Assembly (NCBI RefSeq): GCF_040958095.1 | Contig: NC_091156.1 | Span: 19,698,792-19,762,791 of the forward strand | DNA: 64,000 bases | Origin: Procambarus clarkii | Lineage: Eukaryota; Arthropoda; Malacostraca; Decapoda; Cambaridae | Direction: 5' to 3' | Shown: in pieces, positions 26,404 to 37,455 of the stretch | Position numbering within the stretch: the stretch's first letter is position 1 | How the letters are laid out: every line of letters begins with the position of its first letter | Position numbers and translations under genes: made by a program | The notes under the pieces: generated by a model | The model's database searches: none | What the model saw: the letters and a program-made list of their open reading frames with translations, nothing else | What the model was told of the DNA's origin: nothing

Positions 26404-26572
26404 TATGGCTCCATTTCAACATTTCTTGATCGTGTTAGCCTTGGGATACATAAGAATGTATGACGGAGTGGTCCTGGACGACAATCTGTGCCAACAGAGC
26501 GTCAACTGCTACCACAACCAGTCCGGGCTCTGTGGCCTTCATGGGGACATCTTATCCTGTCGTCACCAGGTA
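26404..26572 (+). CDS. Candidate first coding exon of a secreted cysteine-containing protein
   Basis: The ATG at 26404 (context GACATTATGG) opens a frame that runs to a good splice donor, CAG|GTAAAT, at 26572/26573. It has a hydrophobic leader (HFLIVLALGY, residues 6-15) suggesting a signal peptide. Four cysteines follow, within LCQQSVNCYHNQSGLCG and ILSCRHQ. I do not recognise the family, and no following exon was found on the plus strand. The SINE at 25986-26262 ends about 140 bp upstream, so any promoter would be very compact. It could be chance: the frame also continues open for a further 75 bp past the donor. Confidence 0.35.
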
Positions 26573-26639
26573 AATTCTTACAGCTTCACTGAATGGACCT
26601 TTAAATACTCAACTGATTACGATGAAACGTGCATAGCTC

Positions 26640-26929
26640 TTAGTTAAATTGTCTTGGGAATATATTCCAGAAGATGACTAGTGGACTGGCGTTGTAGGTT
26701 AGTGGTGCGACGCTTGGGGACATTAGTGGCAAGGACAGTTAAAACTGGCTATAATAACTGCCAGGGGGTAAATACCTGGTCTCGGCCTCATATGTGGCTT
26801 TAGGGGAATATTCGGTAGGCCATGTTTGACTTTCTGTCCAAAGTGGGATACAATATATCCATGTCTGCTTACAAGTCACGGGAGTGCCGTAAGGGGCACT
26901 GCTGGAGCAATTTTTCTTTCTTGTAAAAT
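26640..26929. other. No gene recognised
   Basis: Possibly old repeat; no motif could be placed. Confidence 0.3.
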
Positions 26930-27035
26930 TATTTATTATATTCAAGAAGGTACATAGAGTTTGTGAGAGTATATAACATTGGTGTTCTTATATTCATGCA
27001 AAGCCACTTAACATGCATAGCATTTCAGACAATAT
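26930..27035 (-). repeat. Dispersed repeat end
   Basis: TTCAAGAAGGTACATAGAGTTTG and GCAAAGCCACTTAACATGC match the layout at 16800-16920. Confidence 0.55.
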
Positions 27036-27239
27036 ATAAAATATATATAAAATATATGTATTATACAGTATTATATATATCAAACAGTCAAATGACATTA
27101 ATATTAACAATATTGAGGCAAAATGTTCTTTTAGTTGCACTTGGCAAGTCTCAAATAACTTTTAATTGCATTTGTCATCTTAAAAGATTAGACAACTTTC
27201 GTCTCAAAAAGACAAAATTATACAATAGGCTATTTTAAT

Positions 27240-27465
27240 GTTAATGATTCCCTTTGTCAGAGACAGGAAGCCAGTACTTAGGCCTGAGGTCCCCTGAAGG
27301 TAACTACTAACCTGCCCCAGGATGCAGCCAACTGCTTAACTCTCACATACTGCTACGGTAAAAGAGGTGAAAGGAAAACTTGCCCCGTTTCTGACCTGCC
27401 CAGGAATTGAACCTGGGTCCTGGGGTTGTGAGCTGAGGATATAGACCACCATACTATAGGATCCA
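27240..27465 (-). mobile_element. tRNA-derived SINE, minus strand
   Basis: It shares AGACAGGAAGCCAGT, CAGGATGCAGCCAACTGC and AGGAATTGAACCTGGG (B-box complement) in the order seen in the next copy. Confidence 0.75.
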
Positions 27466-27511
27466 TAAAACTAATGGTATCTAATAGTAACCAGTTAAAT
27501 TTAATATTATC

Positions 27512-27770
27512 GTGTTCACGTGTCTATAATTTTTGTCAGGGACAGTTAGCGTGTGTATATTATACTTTAAGCTAAGCTTGTATAGAGGTCCCCAAGGACC
27601 AAGTACTGAGCCTCCCAGGATGCAACCCAACAACAATTGCCTAACTCCCGGGTACCTATTTACTGGTAGATAAAGAGGCATTAGGCAAAAGGAAACATGC
27701 CTAACAATTTCTCCTGCTTGGGAATCAAACCTAGGATCCCCTATTGTGAGTTCACAATGAAACCAATTAT
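27512..27770 (-). mobile_element. tRNA-derived SINE, minus strand
   Basis: It contains GTCAGGGACAGTTAGCGTG, CTCCCGGGTACCTATTTACT and the degraded B-box complement GGAATCAAACCTAGG. Confidence 0.75.
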
Positions 27771-27904
27771 GCAAAAAATTTGCAAATTTTCAAATTTATG
27801 GGTCATACTTGATTTAATTTGTTTTCTAATTTTCAGAGATGTATAGTTCTTAAACTGTAGGATGACACAAGGGGAAATACTTTGAAAAGTGCATTATGAG
27901 TACA

Positions 27905-28460
27905 GTACAGGGGTACCTCAGTTTTAAGAGTTTAATTCATTCCTGGAGACGGCTCGTATTCCGGAAACTCGAATTCCGAAGCTAATTTCCCCATAAGAAA
28001 TAATGGGAAATGAATTAATCCGTTCCTGACTACCCCAAAAACCCCACATCAAACTAAATTTTTATACCTAATTCATCTAAATAAACCTACAAAACTATGT
28101 TCAAGTTATTACTTACCTTGCTGTTGAATGCTGTAGGCGTATGGAAGATGGTGAGGAGGGGGAAGGAGGAGAGGAGTTACTGTTTGGAAGGGGAGTCCCT
28201 TTCCATTATCACATCAGGCAGTGAGGACCTTTCTGGTGTGCTCTCCCTGGCACGTTTTATCTCAGTGCCACTAGGTCCTGGTTGAGGCTCGCTGCTCGAT
28301 TTTCAACTTTGCAGTTCTTCCCATACTTCACACATTTTCTTAATCAAGAAGGGACATCCTCTACTACCTCTACTCACAGCTATTTTCTTAGGTTGAACCT
28401 TATCAATGACTTTCTTGAGACCCATGGCGAGATATATAATAACTTTTATGCTCAAATGGC
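27905..28460. mobile_element. Possible DNA-transposon remnant (pogo/Tigger-like)
   Basis: CAGGGGTACCTCAGTTTTAA near 27907 resembles a terminal repeat of Tigger-like elements. The text CGTATTCCGGAAACTCGAATTCCGAAG follows. On the minus strand an ATG near 28424 opens a short basic frame beginning MGLKKVIDKVQPKK, which looks like the start of a transposase of that group. No catalytic motif is present. The assembly gap cuts it off on the right. Confidence 0.35.
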
Positions 28461-28500
28461 CAAAAAAACGACATAAAACTGTAAATCCTTGTGAAATTCA

Positions 28501-29000
28501 NNNNNNNNNNNNNNNNNNNNNNNNNNNNNNNNNNNNNNNNNNNNNNNNNNNNNNNNNNNNNNNNNNNNNNNNNNNNNNNNNNNNNNNNNNNNNNNNNNNN
28601 NNNNNNNNNNNNNNNNNNNNNNNNNNNNNNNNNNNNNNNNNNNNNNNNNNNNNNNNNNNNNNNNNNNNNNNNNNNNNNNNNNNNNNNNNNNNNNNNNNNN
28701 NNNNNNNNNNNNNNNNNNNNNNNNNNNNNNNNNNNNNNNNNNNNNNNNNNNNNNNNNNNNNNNNNNNNNNNNNNNNNNNNNNNNNNNNNNNNNNNNNNNN
28801 NNNNNNNNNNNNNNNNNNNNNNNNNNNNNNNNNNNNNNNNNNNNNNNNNNNNNNNNNNNNNNNNNNNNNNNNNNNNNNNNNNNNNNNNNNNNNNNNNNNN
28901 NNNNNNNNNNNNNNNNNNNNNNNNNNNNNNNNNNNNNNNNNNNNNNNNNNNNNNNNNNNNNNNNNNNNNNNNNNNNNNNNNNNNNNNNNNNNNNNNNNNN
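28501..29000. other. Assembly gap, 500 N
   Basis: Exactly 500 undetermined bases, bordered on the right by a 30-bp tandem array. The array probably continues into the gap. The round length suggests a placeholder. Confidence 0.97.
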
Positions 29001-29682
29001 TCAGGCTGGTACCACAATCCAAGTCCTCTATCAGGCTGGTACCACAATCCAGGTCCTCTCTCAGGCTGGTACCACAATCCAGGTCCTCTCACAGGCCGGT
29101 ACCACAATCCAAGTCCTCTATCAGGCTGGTACCACAATCCAGGTCCTCTCTCAGGCTGGTACCACAATCCAGGTCCTCTCACAGGCCGGTACCACAATCC
29201 AAGTCCTCTATCAGGCTGGTACCACAATCCAAGTCCTCTCTCAGTCTGGTACCACAATCCAGGTTCTCTATCAGGCTGGTACCACAATCCAAGTCCTCTA
29301 TCAGGCTGGTACCACAATCCAGGTCCTCTATCAGACTGGTACCACAATCCAGGTCCTCTCTCAGGCTGTTACCACAATCCAGGTCCTCTCTCAGGCTGGT
29401 ACCACAATCCAAGTCCTCGCTCCGGCTGGTACCACAATCCAGGTCCTCTCTCAGGCTGGTACCACAATCCAGGTCCTCTCTCAGGCTGGTACCACAATCC
29501 AAGTCCTCTCTCAGGCTGGTACCACAATCCAAGAACTCTCTCAGGCTGGTACCACAATCCAGGTCCTCTCTCAGGCTGGTACCACAATCCAGGGCCTCTC
29601 TCAGGCTGGTACCACAATCCAAGAACTCTCTCAGGCTGGTACCACAATCCAGGTCCTCTCTCAGGCTGGTACCACAATTAAA
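29001..29682. repeat. 30-bp minisatellite, about 23 copies visible
   Basis: Units contain TCAGGCTGGTACCACAATCC and AGGTCCTCTC. Higher-order pattern: the block at 29010-29100 recurs at 29100-29190. The left edge is lost in the gap. Confidence 0.95.
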
Positions 29683-29834
29683 CAACAAACTGAGTACCAT
29701 TTCCGATCTCCAAAGCTTTCCACTTGTAACCTGTTGCGTCTCTATCTTCTCTCTTCTTTTCTCTGTTTCCTATCCGAGAGGCATCCCCTCGACCATCCCA
29801 ACACCTTCACAGATGCATTGGCTTTGTTATCAAG

Positions 29835-29925
29835 TATTTATATGAGCACTTCACACAAGATGGTGTCAAACGCTCTCAGATATTCATGGAATATGCAGGG
29901 GACCCGCCTAGTATGGGTTTAGTAA
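29835..29925 (-). mobile_element. Very small LINE RT trace
   Basis: On the minus strand a segment gives LRAFDTI, like RT motif A (xxAFDxV), followed by a degraded frame. Weak on its own. It sits near other LINE pieces. Confidence 0.3.
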
Positions 29926-30129
29926 CAGGCAAGTGATGCAGTGCTAATTCGAATGTTCTCGATATCTCGCGCCCATATTATCATTTTGTCATAAAAGTAA
30001 TGGATTATGTAAAAATAATAATCTACTGAATCGATAATAATACTTAGAAACGAGTTTTTGTAATGTTGCCAAGTTTTGCAGGGAACAATTTCAGCAACAC
30101 CTGTAGTTAACCTTTTCTCCTCTGTTTTC

Positions 30130-30552
<423 letters not shown>

Positions 30553-30559
30553 CACCTAA

Positions 30560-31045
30560 TTGTGCTTGCGGGGGTTGAGCTCTGGCTCTTTGGTCCCGCC
30601 TCTCAACCGTCAATCAACTGGTGTACAGATTCCTGAGCCTATTGGGCTCTATCATATCTACATTTGAAACTGTGTATGGAGTCAGCCTCCACCACATCAC
30701 TTCCTAATGCATTCCATTTACTAACTACTCTGACACTGAAAAAGTTCTTTCTAACGTCTCTGTGGCTCATTTGGGTACTCAGCTTCCACCTGTGTCCCCT
30801 TGTTCGCGTCCCACCAGTGTTGAATAGTTCATCCTTGTTTACCCGGTCGATTCCCCTGAGGATTTTGTAGGTTGTGATCATGTCCCCCCTTACTCTGTCT
30901 TCCAGTGTCGTAAGGTGCATTTCCCGCAGCCTTTCCTCATAACTCATGCCTCTTAGTTCTGGGACTAGTCTAGTAGAATACTTTTGGACTTTTTCCAGCT
31001 TCGTCTTGTGCTTGACAAGGTACGGGCTCCATGCTGGGGCCGCAT
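30560..31045 (-). mobile_element. LINE C-terminal end with complete 3' tail
   Basis: The minus strand encodes PILEYAAPAWSPYLVKHKTK, RGMSYEERLREMHLTTLEDR, MITTYKILRGIDRV and FSVRVVSKWNALGSDVVEA. This is the conserved end of a Jockey/CR1-type ORF2. A 3' untranslated end follows with TTGATTGACGGTTGAGAGGC and CTCAACCCCCGCAAGCAC. It finishes in AGGTGAGTAC and an AC run. It is intact enough to define the tail shared with the SINE at 9338-9655. Confidence 0.88.
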
Positions 31046-31321
31046 ACTCCAGGATTGGTAGTGTGTGTGTGTGTGTGTGTGTAAACACGTGCAATAATTT
31101 CATAACATAAATTAATTAATGCGTGCATTTTAAAACAATTTATATATATTTTTTTCATTATTCTATTATCGTGCCCAGGTCGCCCGTCCGACAAGTAAAC
31201 TAGTATTCATTTGTCCAGAAACGTTATTGTCCTCAGAGTCCTACCTATAAATGCCTCAGTTCCTACCTATAAATAATCTCTATACGACACATTGACAAGT
31301 CGTCAAGCCACGTGCTCTCAC

Positions 31322-31514
31322 CTCCATTTCCAGTATGACAAGCAAAGACGAGCCAGAGGAGGGCGAGGCACCAGGCGCCCCGGCTGAAGCCCGCGTAGAT
31401 GATGCTGGGGGCGCGAGGGAGGGGCACCTGGTCGTCCCCCCAGGTGTCGTACCTGGCCATCCCGTACAGCACCAGCGAGGCCACCGTCGTCGCCGCAGCC
31501 CACCCCAACACCGT
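31322..31514 (-). CDS. nrf-6-like: nrf-6-like acyltransferase, exon 11 as numbered here (late transmembrane part)
   Basis: The acceptor GTGGCAG|ACG and donor GGAG|GTGAGA bound a 193-nt exon, phase 0 in and phase 1 out. It encodes TVLGWAAATTVASLVLYGMA (a membrane segment), a loop RYDTWGDDQVPLPRAPSIIY, and FSRGAWCLALLWLVFACHTG with NGG at the end. The GW, YG, RAPSIIYAGFSRGAW and ACHTGNGG signatures are those of the Acyltransferase-3 region of NRF-6-type proteins. The normal protein continues with a loop and two more membrane segments (PLSRLTY...). No such exon was found to the left in this window, so the C-terminus lies in the 28.5-29.0 kb gap, beyond the window, or is lost. Confidence 0.92.
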
Positions 31515-31689
31515 CTGCCACTACACCCAGCGGGAGAGGCAAATATTACTGGTCATGGAAGGACTGTGATTGTTTGGGGTCACAGAGAGGAACTGTGTCT
31601 TACTCCACCATCCCTCCAAAACTCTCGTATTAAATATATCACCATTACTTACCTTGTGTGGTATTGCACTTAATTATTTATTCATTGTT

Positions 31690-31800
31690 AGCATCTCGCG
31701 AATCGAACGCCGACGTTTGATACGCAAGAAACCAGACCACTTGTGTACCGACCAGTCCAAGTGGTTGGGCACCACTCCTTCCCTTCGTCTTATCCCAGTA
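31690..31800 (+). mobile_element. Degraded SINE (GGTTGGGCACC family)
   Basis: TCCAAGTGGTTGGGCACCAC and CTTCCCTTCGTCTTATCCCA match the family at 12818 and 36210. The tRNA-like head is badly decayed. Confidence 0.65.
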
Positions 31801-31908
31801 CCATGTTCACATATCCCAGCACCTTGTCCACATATCCCAGCACCTTGTCCACATATCCCAGCACCTTGTCCACATATCCCAGCACCTTGTCCACATATCC
31901 CAGCACGT
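31800..31908. repeat. 21-bp tandem repeat, about 5 copies
   Basis: The unit CACCTTGTCCACATATCCCA + G expands the end of the adjacent SINE (ATCCCAGTACCATG). Confidence 0.9.
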
Positions 31909-31919
31909 AGTACTATGTG

Positions 31920-32295
31920 GTCCGACCCATCCTCCTACTATGAAGGTACTTACAGCAACCATTTGGTCACTACCAATATATCGTGATGGACTGGCAAAAA
32001 ATTTGACTTTGTTATTAAATTTGGACAAATGTGAAATTTTTGAACGACAAAATAAATATAAGACCTATCCTAGCACCCCTAGGCCTAAAACACGCTATCT
32101 TAGGCCTAATATATTACATATATGTGCTACACTAGACTTAGGAATATTTAAGTATAGTTTTGGCTTTATTTTTCAGGACTATTCAATTCAAAGTACAAAA
32201 AAATGAAGGTTTTGGTGATCCATCACTACATATTGGTACTTACGACCAACTGGTTACTGTAAGTACTCTCACTTCAGGAGGACGAGTTGATATAG
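31920..32295. mobile_element. MITE-like element with long terminal inverted repeats, copy 1
   Basis: The left end (ATCCTCCTACTATGAAGGTA, then CTTACAGCAACCATTTGGTC) is matched in reverse complement by the right end near 32215-32285. The match runs through ACTACCAATATATCGTGATG. Arms are about 65 bp. The centre contains GCCTAAAACACGCTATCTTA, which recurs in the copy at 56570-57545. There is no coding capacity. Confidence 0.7.
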
Positions 32296-33110
32296 TCGTA
32301 CAGGCTTAATCCTATGATACTTCCCCCTCTCTATTAATCTCTCTTACACTCTCATCTATCCTTCCCTATCCCCCTTCTCCCCTTTTGTCCCCCAAAATCC
32401 CCCTCTCTAGCTCTCCTTCCCTTTCCACTCTCATTCCCAATCTCCCCCATCCTCTTTCCTTCCCTCTTCACCTTCCTCCTCCCTCCTCTTCTTCCCTTTC
32501 CCCAAACATCCCAACTCCCCCAACATCATTCCCCTTCTAGAGGGAACCCCATCTAGTAACATTAGAAACAGGCTCAGTATTTTCAGAAATGTGTTAACCA
32601 AGCATTAATATAACCAGAGTATCATGTATAGCTGCCGAGAGGCAACTTCCATACGCACATACGAGACACACTAGGTAGAACAACACATACCTCAAATGAA
32701 GGCTGTGGGAAAATATCCACTTAAGGTTAAGTTAGGCATGGCCTATAGGTGTATTATAAACACAATGGAGCACATGGCGCGGGTCTAGCCATTTTTAGAT
32801 GTCAGACCATATTACTGTGGGCAGTAACGAAAGAAAAGTCGATTTAGCGAAATCAGACGTCGCATGACGCCAAAGAGAACCGATAGGTGCCGGTAATTAA
32901 CCCTTGCCGGTAGTACCCTTTTCAGGTTACATTAATCAAATTACCATTTAAAAATGATCGATATTAATAATACAAATAAAAAATAGTTCAATATGAATAA
33001 TACTTTGGGTAGTAAGCCGTTAGGACGGATAAATTAGGCAATCATGAGTTAATATCAAGAGTTTAATGGAGAGCGGGCAAGATACACCCACCTCACTCAT
33101 TGCCACCTAG
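32296..33110. other. Pyrimidine-rich tract, then unique-looking intron
   Basis: From about 32325 to 32545 the plus strand is almost all C and T (CTTCCCTTTCC type). The rest up to 33110 shows no gene or repeat that I could identify. Confidence 0.5.
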
Positions 33111-33129
33111 AGGTGAAGCGTCGTCAGCA

Positions 33130-35010
33130 CGCCAGTCTCACACAACAACAGTCAGCAAGTTGGTCGACTGCTAGCGGCCGTGGAGTGAGGACGTTTACCG
33201 ACCCTCCATGTCTGTTGGAGTTGTTTGCTGTTTTGGTCGCCAGGTGGTGTGGGCGTCCCTGCCCTACCAGTTTTGTTGCCTGCCTGGCTGCGTTGACGTG
33301 GCAGTTCTGACATGGGGGGCCATCTTCCTCCTGTTCAGCGTGTGAACTCCGTGGGCCTGGAGTTCACTTGTAAGGCTGGTTATCCGACCATTGAGATGGT
33401 GATGTGTGACATGCTTCGTATCCCGGTGAAAGCTGTTTACAGTGTGGAGCTAGTTACGGCCCATCGGGTTGTTATTAGGTTCGTGGGGGAGGACGAGAAC
33501 TGGGGACTTCCTCCGTCGGTACGGGGGCGTACGTTGCCGTTGCCAGACGATGCCGGCTCTGTGGCGATTTCGGACCGCAGTGGTGCCCTGACTTATGTCA
33601 GTATCCATGGTGCGCCCTTGGAGTTCCCTGATGACCTCCTCCGGTGTTACTTCGGGGGGTTTGGTACTGTTGTCAGCGTGCAGGTGAACACACTCTCCTC
33701 GGGGCGGTATGCTGGGAGGCGTACAAACATTCGCACGTTGGGGATGCGCCTGTGGTCGGATATACCTTTTTCTGTCCGGCTTATGGGATACTACGTCCGG
33801 GTGTATTATGCCCGGCAGCCTCGTACCTGTTTCCGGTGTGGCCTGTTGGGGCATCAGGCTGCCGGGTGCTCTGAGGCCCCTGCTGCTCCTGTCAACTTGT
33901 TCCGCGACGAGGATTTCACGCCGCTCCCTCTGGAGGCAGTCTCCGGTGATGTTGATGAGGTGGTGCGCGTCCCATTTGCTGCTGCAGCTTCCCGAGCGGA
34001 GCCTGCCGTTCCTCCGGTTGTTGCCGTCCCTCCTCCGGTTCTTGAGGTACCGTCGGTTGGTCTGCCTGATCCTGTCGCTGTTCCAGCTGCTCCCGTGGGC
34101 CTTCCTGGAACTCCCTGTGTGACGTCGCTGTCTTCTCCCTCGTCTTCTGATGCTGCACCTGGCCCTGTGTCCGTGACTCGGGTCCTGGATGTGCTTGGTG
34201 CTGGGGTGGCTGCGGAGCCTCCCGCTGTGCGTGGCCCGGTTTCCCCTGTGGTAGAAGCTGCTGCCGTTCTGTGTCGGGCGTCAGTTCCTCCGGCCTCGTG
34301 GTACCCGTGTTTCTGGGTCGCCTTACCAGCTCTGACGATATCCAGCCGGTGCCCAAACGTTCCCGGCGTTCGTCTTCTGCCTGGGCCGACGTTGGTGACT
34401 TCAGTGACCGCGGGTCTTCGGGTATTGACAGTGTGGATACGGATGCGTCGATGTCTCCGCGGTTCATGGTGGCGGAGGTCCATGTGCCTGCTGGTGCTGG
34501 TGCCTGTGTCTCGGACGTGCCTTCGGTTCTTTCTCTGCCGGGGGACTCTCCACAGTGGGGGGTGGTGGCTTCTGCTGCCAGGGATGGTGTGGACTCTGGT
34601 GCTGGGCGTGGCCTGGTGGTGACGTTACGGAAGGATGCGCGCCATCCGGGTTCCCTGCTGTCGTCTGGTGGTGTGCCCGGGGCCGCGGGTGCGCGTTGGG
34701 GCCCTAGGGGACGTGTTGCTGGCGTCTGTGATGCCGCCGGGTCACTGGTCGAAGATTGCTGAGTTACTGCTGTCTGACGGACCGGAGTGCTTTCATGGTG
34801 GGCAAGTTCCCTTCATGTGGGGGCGAGTAGCGACTTCTCGCCTCATGAGTACTACCATCTGGGTCCCCTGTTTGCAGGTGTTTGTTGCCCCGGTTCCAGA
34901 TGTTATGGCGTCCCCGGTGGATGGACGGGACCCATTGCAATGGGTGTTCTGGGAGGCATTTAATGTACGGCTCCCGCGGGCCAGGTTCCCGGGCAAGTAT
35001 GTGCTCTGAT
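33130..35010 (+). mobile_element. Retroelement ORF1 (Gag-like) with CCHC zinc knuckle
   Basis: The frame starting at ATG 33312 encodes about 195 residues of LINE-type ORF1, including MRLWSDIPFSVRLMGYYVRV followed by a CCHC knuckle (CFRCGLLGHQAAGC, residues about 175-188). A proline/valine-rich stretch follows. A frameshift near 34270 moves the sensible frame to one with PVPKRSRRSSSAWADVGDFS. It then passes to another with GPECFHGGQVPFMWGRV and GRDPLQWVFWEAFNVRL. It ends near 35008. These are the tail segments usual for this ORF1 family. The high GC content differs from the surrounding intron. No reverse transcriptase follows, so the copy is partial. It lies inside an intron of the nrf-6-like gene, antisense to it. 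Confidence 0.75.
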
Positions 35011-36209
35011 TTCCTGTGTATTTGCTCTATGACATGCTGTGTGCCCTTCTGGCTGTTTGTTTGCCTGTTTCTATTATGTGCTTCTGCCTCTCCCTTTGTG
35101 CGTTGCTTTGCCGTGTGGCGTATTAGTTTCTAGTGCTTGGCGTCACTCGTTTCGCGTTTTGGCTTGGCATTTTGCCTTTCCTGGCTTTGTGATTCACCCT
35201 TCACGGGTACGCCGGGGCGCATCCGATCCCACGATCGTCGTCGCCCCTAACTCAACAACAACAACAGTCAGCAAGTTCGCTGGTTCAACCTTGACGACGA
35301 GCGGACGTCTGGACACCTCCTCCGCCTGGGAGTCGGCTGATCACGTTCTGTTTTCGCGTTTTGACTTTGCTACAGCCGTTTTCATCTCTATTCAACGGTC
35401 CAGGTGTACGGCGCCTGGCTCATATATCGCCTTGGGTCACGGGATTGTTGATAGATTTTTTTGACGTGTTCTGGCTGGTTCTCCTGGTGGGGTGACGGTG
35501 TTCAGAGCCAGCTTGCCGAGAGGTGCCGGGGTTGGTGGGGTCCTGGTGTGCCCTGAGCAGTGGTGGGCAGCTGGCTTCTACTCTGCCGGGGGACACTGGA
35601 TGACTTTTGCGTTTTAGTTGGGGGCCGAGTTTTGGTTTTGCTACCCTTGGTTCTTTGTATGGGGCGGGGCCGGTGCTTATCACCCTGAGGGACTCCTGGG
35701 GCTCCCCAACCATCTACCCGTTTGCGTTTCTTTGCCACGAAGCATAATAGTTTCATGTGATTGACGTCACCCGTTTCGCAATTAGACTTGGCTTTTCACC
35801 TTTCCGGGCTTCGCGATTAACCCATCACGGGTACGCCAGGGCGTATCCGATCTCACGATCGTCCTCGCCCCTAAATCAACAACAACAACAGTCACCAGGT
35901 TCGCTGGTTCAACCTTGACGACAAGCGGACGTCTGGACGCATCCTCCGCCTGGGAGCTGCCGGATCACGTTTGTTTCACGATTATGGATTTGATACTGCC
36001 GTTTGCCATCCCTATTCAACGGTACGGATTGTTACGACGCCTGGCGCACAAATTGCCTTGGGTCACAGGATAGGTGATAGATTTTTTACGTTTTCTGGCG
36101 GGGTGTCGGTGTTCGGCGCCGGCTTGGCCGAGAGGTGCAAGGAGTTGGTGGGCTCCCGGTTTGCCCTCAGCCGTGGTGGGCGGCTGGCATCTGCTCTGTC
36201 GGAGGGCAC

Positions 36210-36408
36210 TGGGAAGGGAAGGAAACTAACAGGGGGAAAAGCGCCAAGCTATTACGACTATAAAGCATTGGGAAGGGATCAGATAAGGATTTGGGATGGG
36301 ACGGCGGGGAAGCAGTGGTGCCCAACCACTTGGACAGTCGGGAATTGAACACTGACCTGCATGACGCGAGACCGTCGCTCTACCGTCCAGCCCAAGTGGT
36401 TGGGCGGA
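36210..36408 (-). mobile_element. SINE (GGTTGGGCACC family) with visible empty-site counterpart
   Basis: The minus-strand SINE has the head TAGAGCGACGGTCTCGCGTC, the core AAGTGGTTGGGCACCACTGC and the family tail. It sits after GGGCACTGG and is followed by AAATGACTGGATGAC. The paralogous unit at about 35594 reads GACACTGGATGACTTTTGCG without the SINE. The repeated ACTGG is a candidate target-site duplication. Confidence 0.85.
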
Positions 36409-36455
36409 AATGACTGGATGACTTGCGCTTTAGTTGGGTCCGAGTTTTTGGTTTT

Positions 36456-36768
36456 GCTCCCCCAGTGTTCTCTGTGTGGGGCGGAGCCGGTGCTTGTCAC
36501 CCTGAGGGACTCTTGGGGCTCCCCAGTGTTCTCTGTGTGGGGCGGGGCCGGTGCTTGTCACTCTGAGGGACTCTTGGGGCTCCCCAGTGTTCTCTGTGTG
36601 GGGCGGGGCCGGTGCTTGTCACTCTGAGGGACTCTTGGGGCTCCCAGTGTTCTCTGTGTGGGGCGGGGCCGGTGCTTGTCACTCTGAAGGACTCTTGGGG
36701 CTCCCCAGTGTTCTCTGTGTGGGGCGGGGCCGGTGCTTGTCACTCTGAGGGACTCTTGGGGCTCCCCA
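36456..36768. repeat. 61-bp tandem repeat, 5 copies
   Basis: The unit contains TCTCTGTGTGGGGCGGGGCC and CTGAGGGACTCTTGGGGCTC. The parallel unit near 35655-35705 has only one copy, so the expansion happened after the duplication. Confidence 0.93.
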
Positions 36769-36835
36769 ATTATCGCCCGTCTGTGTGTTTATCGGCCGCG
36801 AGGCACATTAGTTTCTGCTGATAACCGACCTTCAT

Positions 36836-37318
36836 TTCTACATTCGGCGAAATTCGTCATTGAGGGCAGCAATAATTCCTGTCTGGGTCTTCTTCCCCGC
36901 ACACAACCTGAAGCCACTCAAGGAGAGGACCCCCACTAACTACTTTCACTAACAGCTAAGCTGTTAATTTTCTTTCAGGAGTTTAATTTAATTTTTGTAT
37001 TTACATAAACCCCCCTTCTCTTTTTGTGGTAACAACATATGAGGGAAGGATTTACAACTAATTTTAAAATGGCGAAGACGTTTCAGTCCATTCTGAACCC
37101 ATTCATGTTGGGAGTTGGTTACAGTATTTATTCAGGTACGTTATTATGAAATTATTTGCATATAAGTTTGCATGTAAGTAGCACATGTGAACACTTAATG
37201 GACATAGTTAGATTGATGACATAGTTAAAAGCGTAAGAATGGAAGAAACTGCAGAAGGTCTATGGGCCTATACGTGGCTGCTGCAGTTTATAATGCAAGC
37301 AATTAAGCGTGTCCTTAC
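36836..37318. other. Intron, no repeat recognised
   Basis: AT-rich intronic sequence of the nrf-6-like gene. Nothing further was identified. Confidence 0.4.
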
Positions 37319-37455
37319 CAGCTTGAGTTTGATGGTGCGGCCTCGCACAGTGTAGATGAGCCAGCCAGCCCACACACCCACCAGGTAAGAGTTGGCTCGA
37401 CACCACGGGGTCATGTAGGTGTCCCACGCGACGAATCGGATCCTCAACCGGGTCT
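37319..37455 (-). CDS. nrf-6-like: nrf-6-like acyltransferase, exon 10 as numbered here
   Basis: The acceptor CTGTGATAG|AG (or two bases further) and donor AAGCTG|GTAAGG bound this exon. It encodes TRLRIRFVAWDTYMTPWCRA and NSYLVGVWAGWLIYTVRGRT. The Y-x3-PWCR-x3-YLVG pattern is diagnostic of the NRF-6 acyltransferase region, just before a membrane segment. It leaves in phase 0, which fits exon 11. The entry phase does not fit: exon 9 ends after two bases of a codon, and neither acceptor here supplies the single base needed. Either a small exon is missing between 37456 and 38788, or there is an indel in the gene or assembly. Confidence 0.88.

Larger units (their letters stand above)
35130..36835 (+). 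repeat. Tandem duplication of a retroelement flank, two units
   Basis: Unit 1 (about 35130-35760) and unit 2 (about 35760-36835) share, in order: a CACGGGTACGCC block, CAACAACAACAACAGTCA, a GACGAGCGGACGTCTGG-like block, a GGCGCCTGGC phrase, GGCGGGGCCGGTGCTT, and a short CACATTAGTTTC-type end. Unit 2 contains an inserted SINE (36210-36408) and four extra copies of a 61-bp block. The CAACAACAGTCAGCAAGTT phrase also occurs near 33140 in front of the ORF1, so these look like terminal or 5' regions of the same retroelement. Confidence 0.75.

Noticed and set aside
28403..29845. Frames running through the gap into the tandem repeat
   Set aside because: They include 500 undetermined bases and minisatellite units only.
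33854..34483. Minus-strand frames of about 200 codons opposite the ORF1
   Set aside because: They are shadows of the GC-rich plus-strand ORF1. The composition is Thr/Gly/Arg-rich with no motifs.
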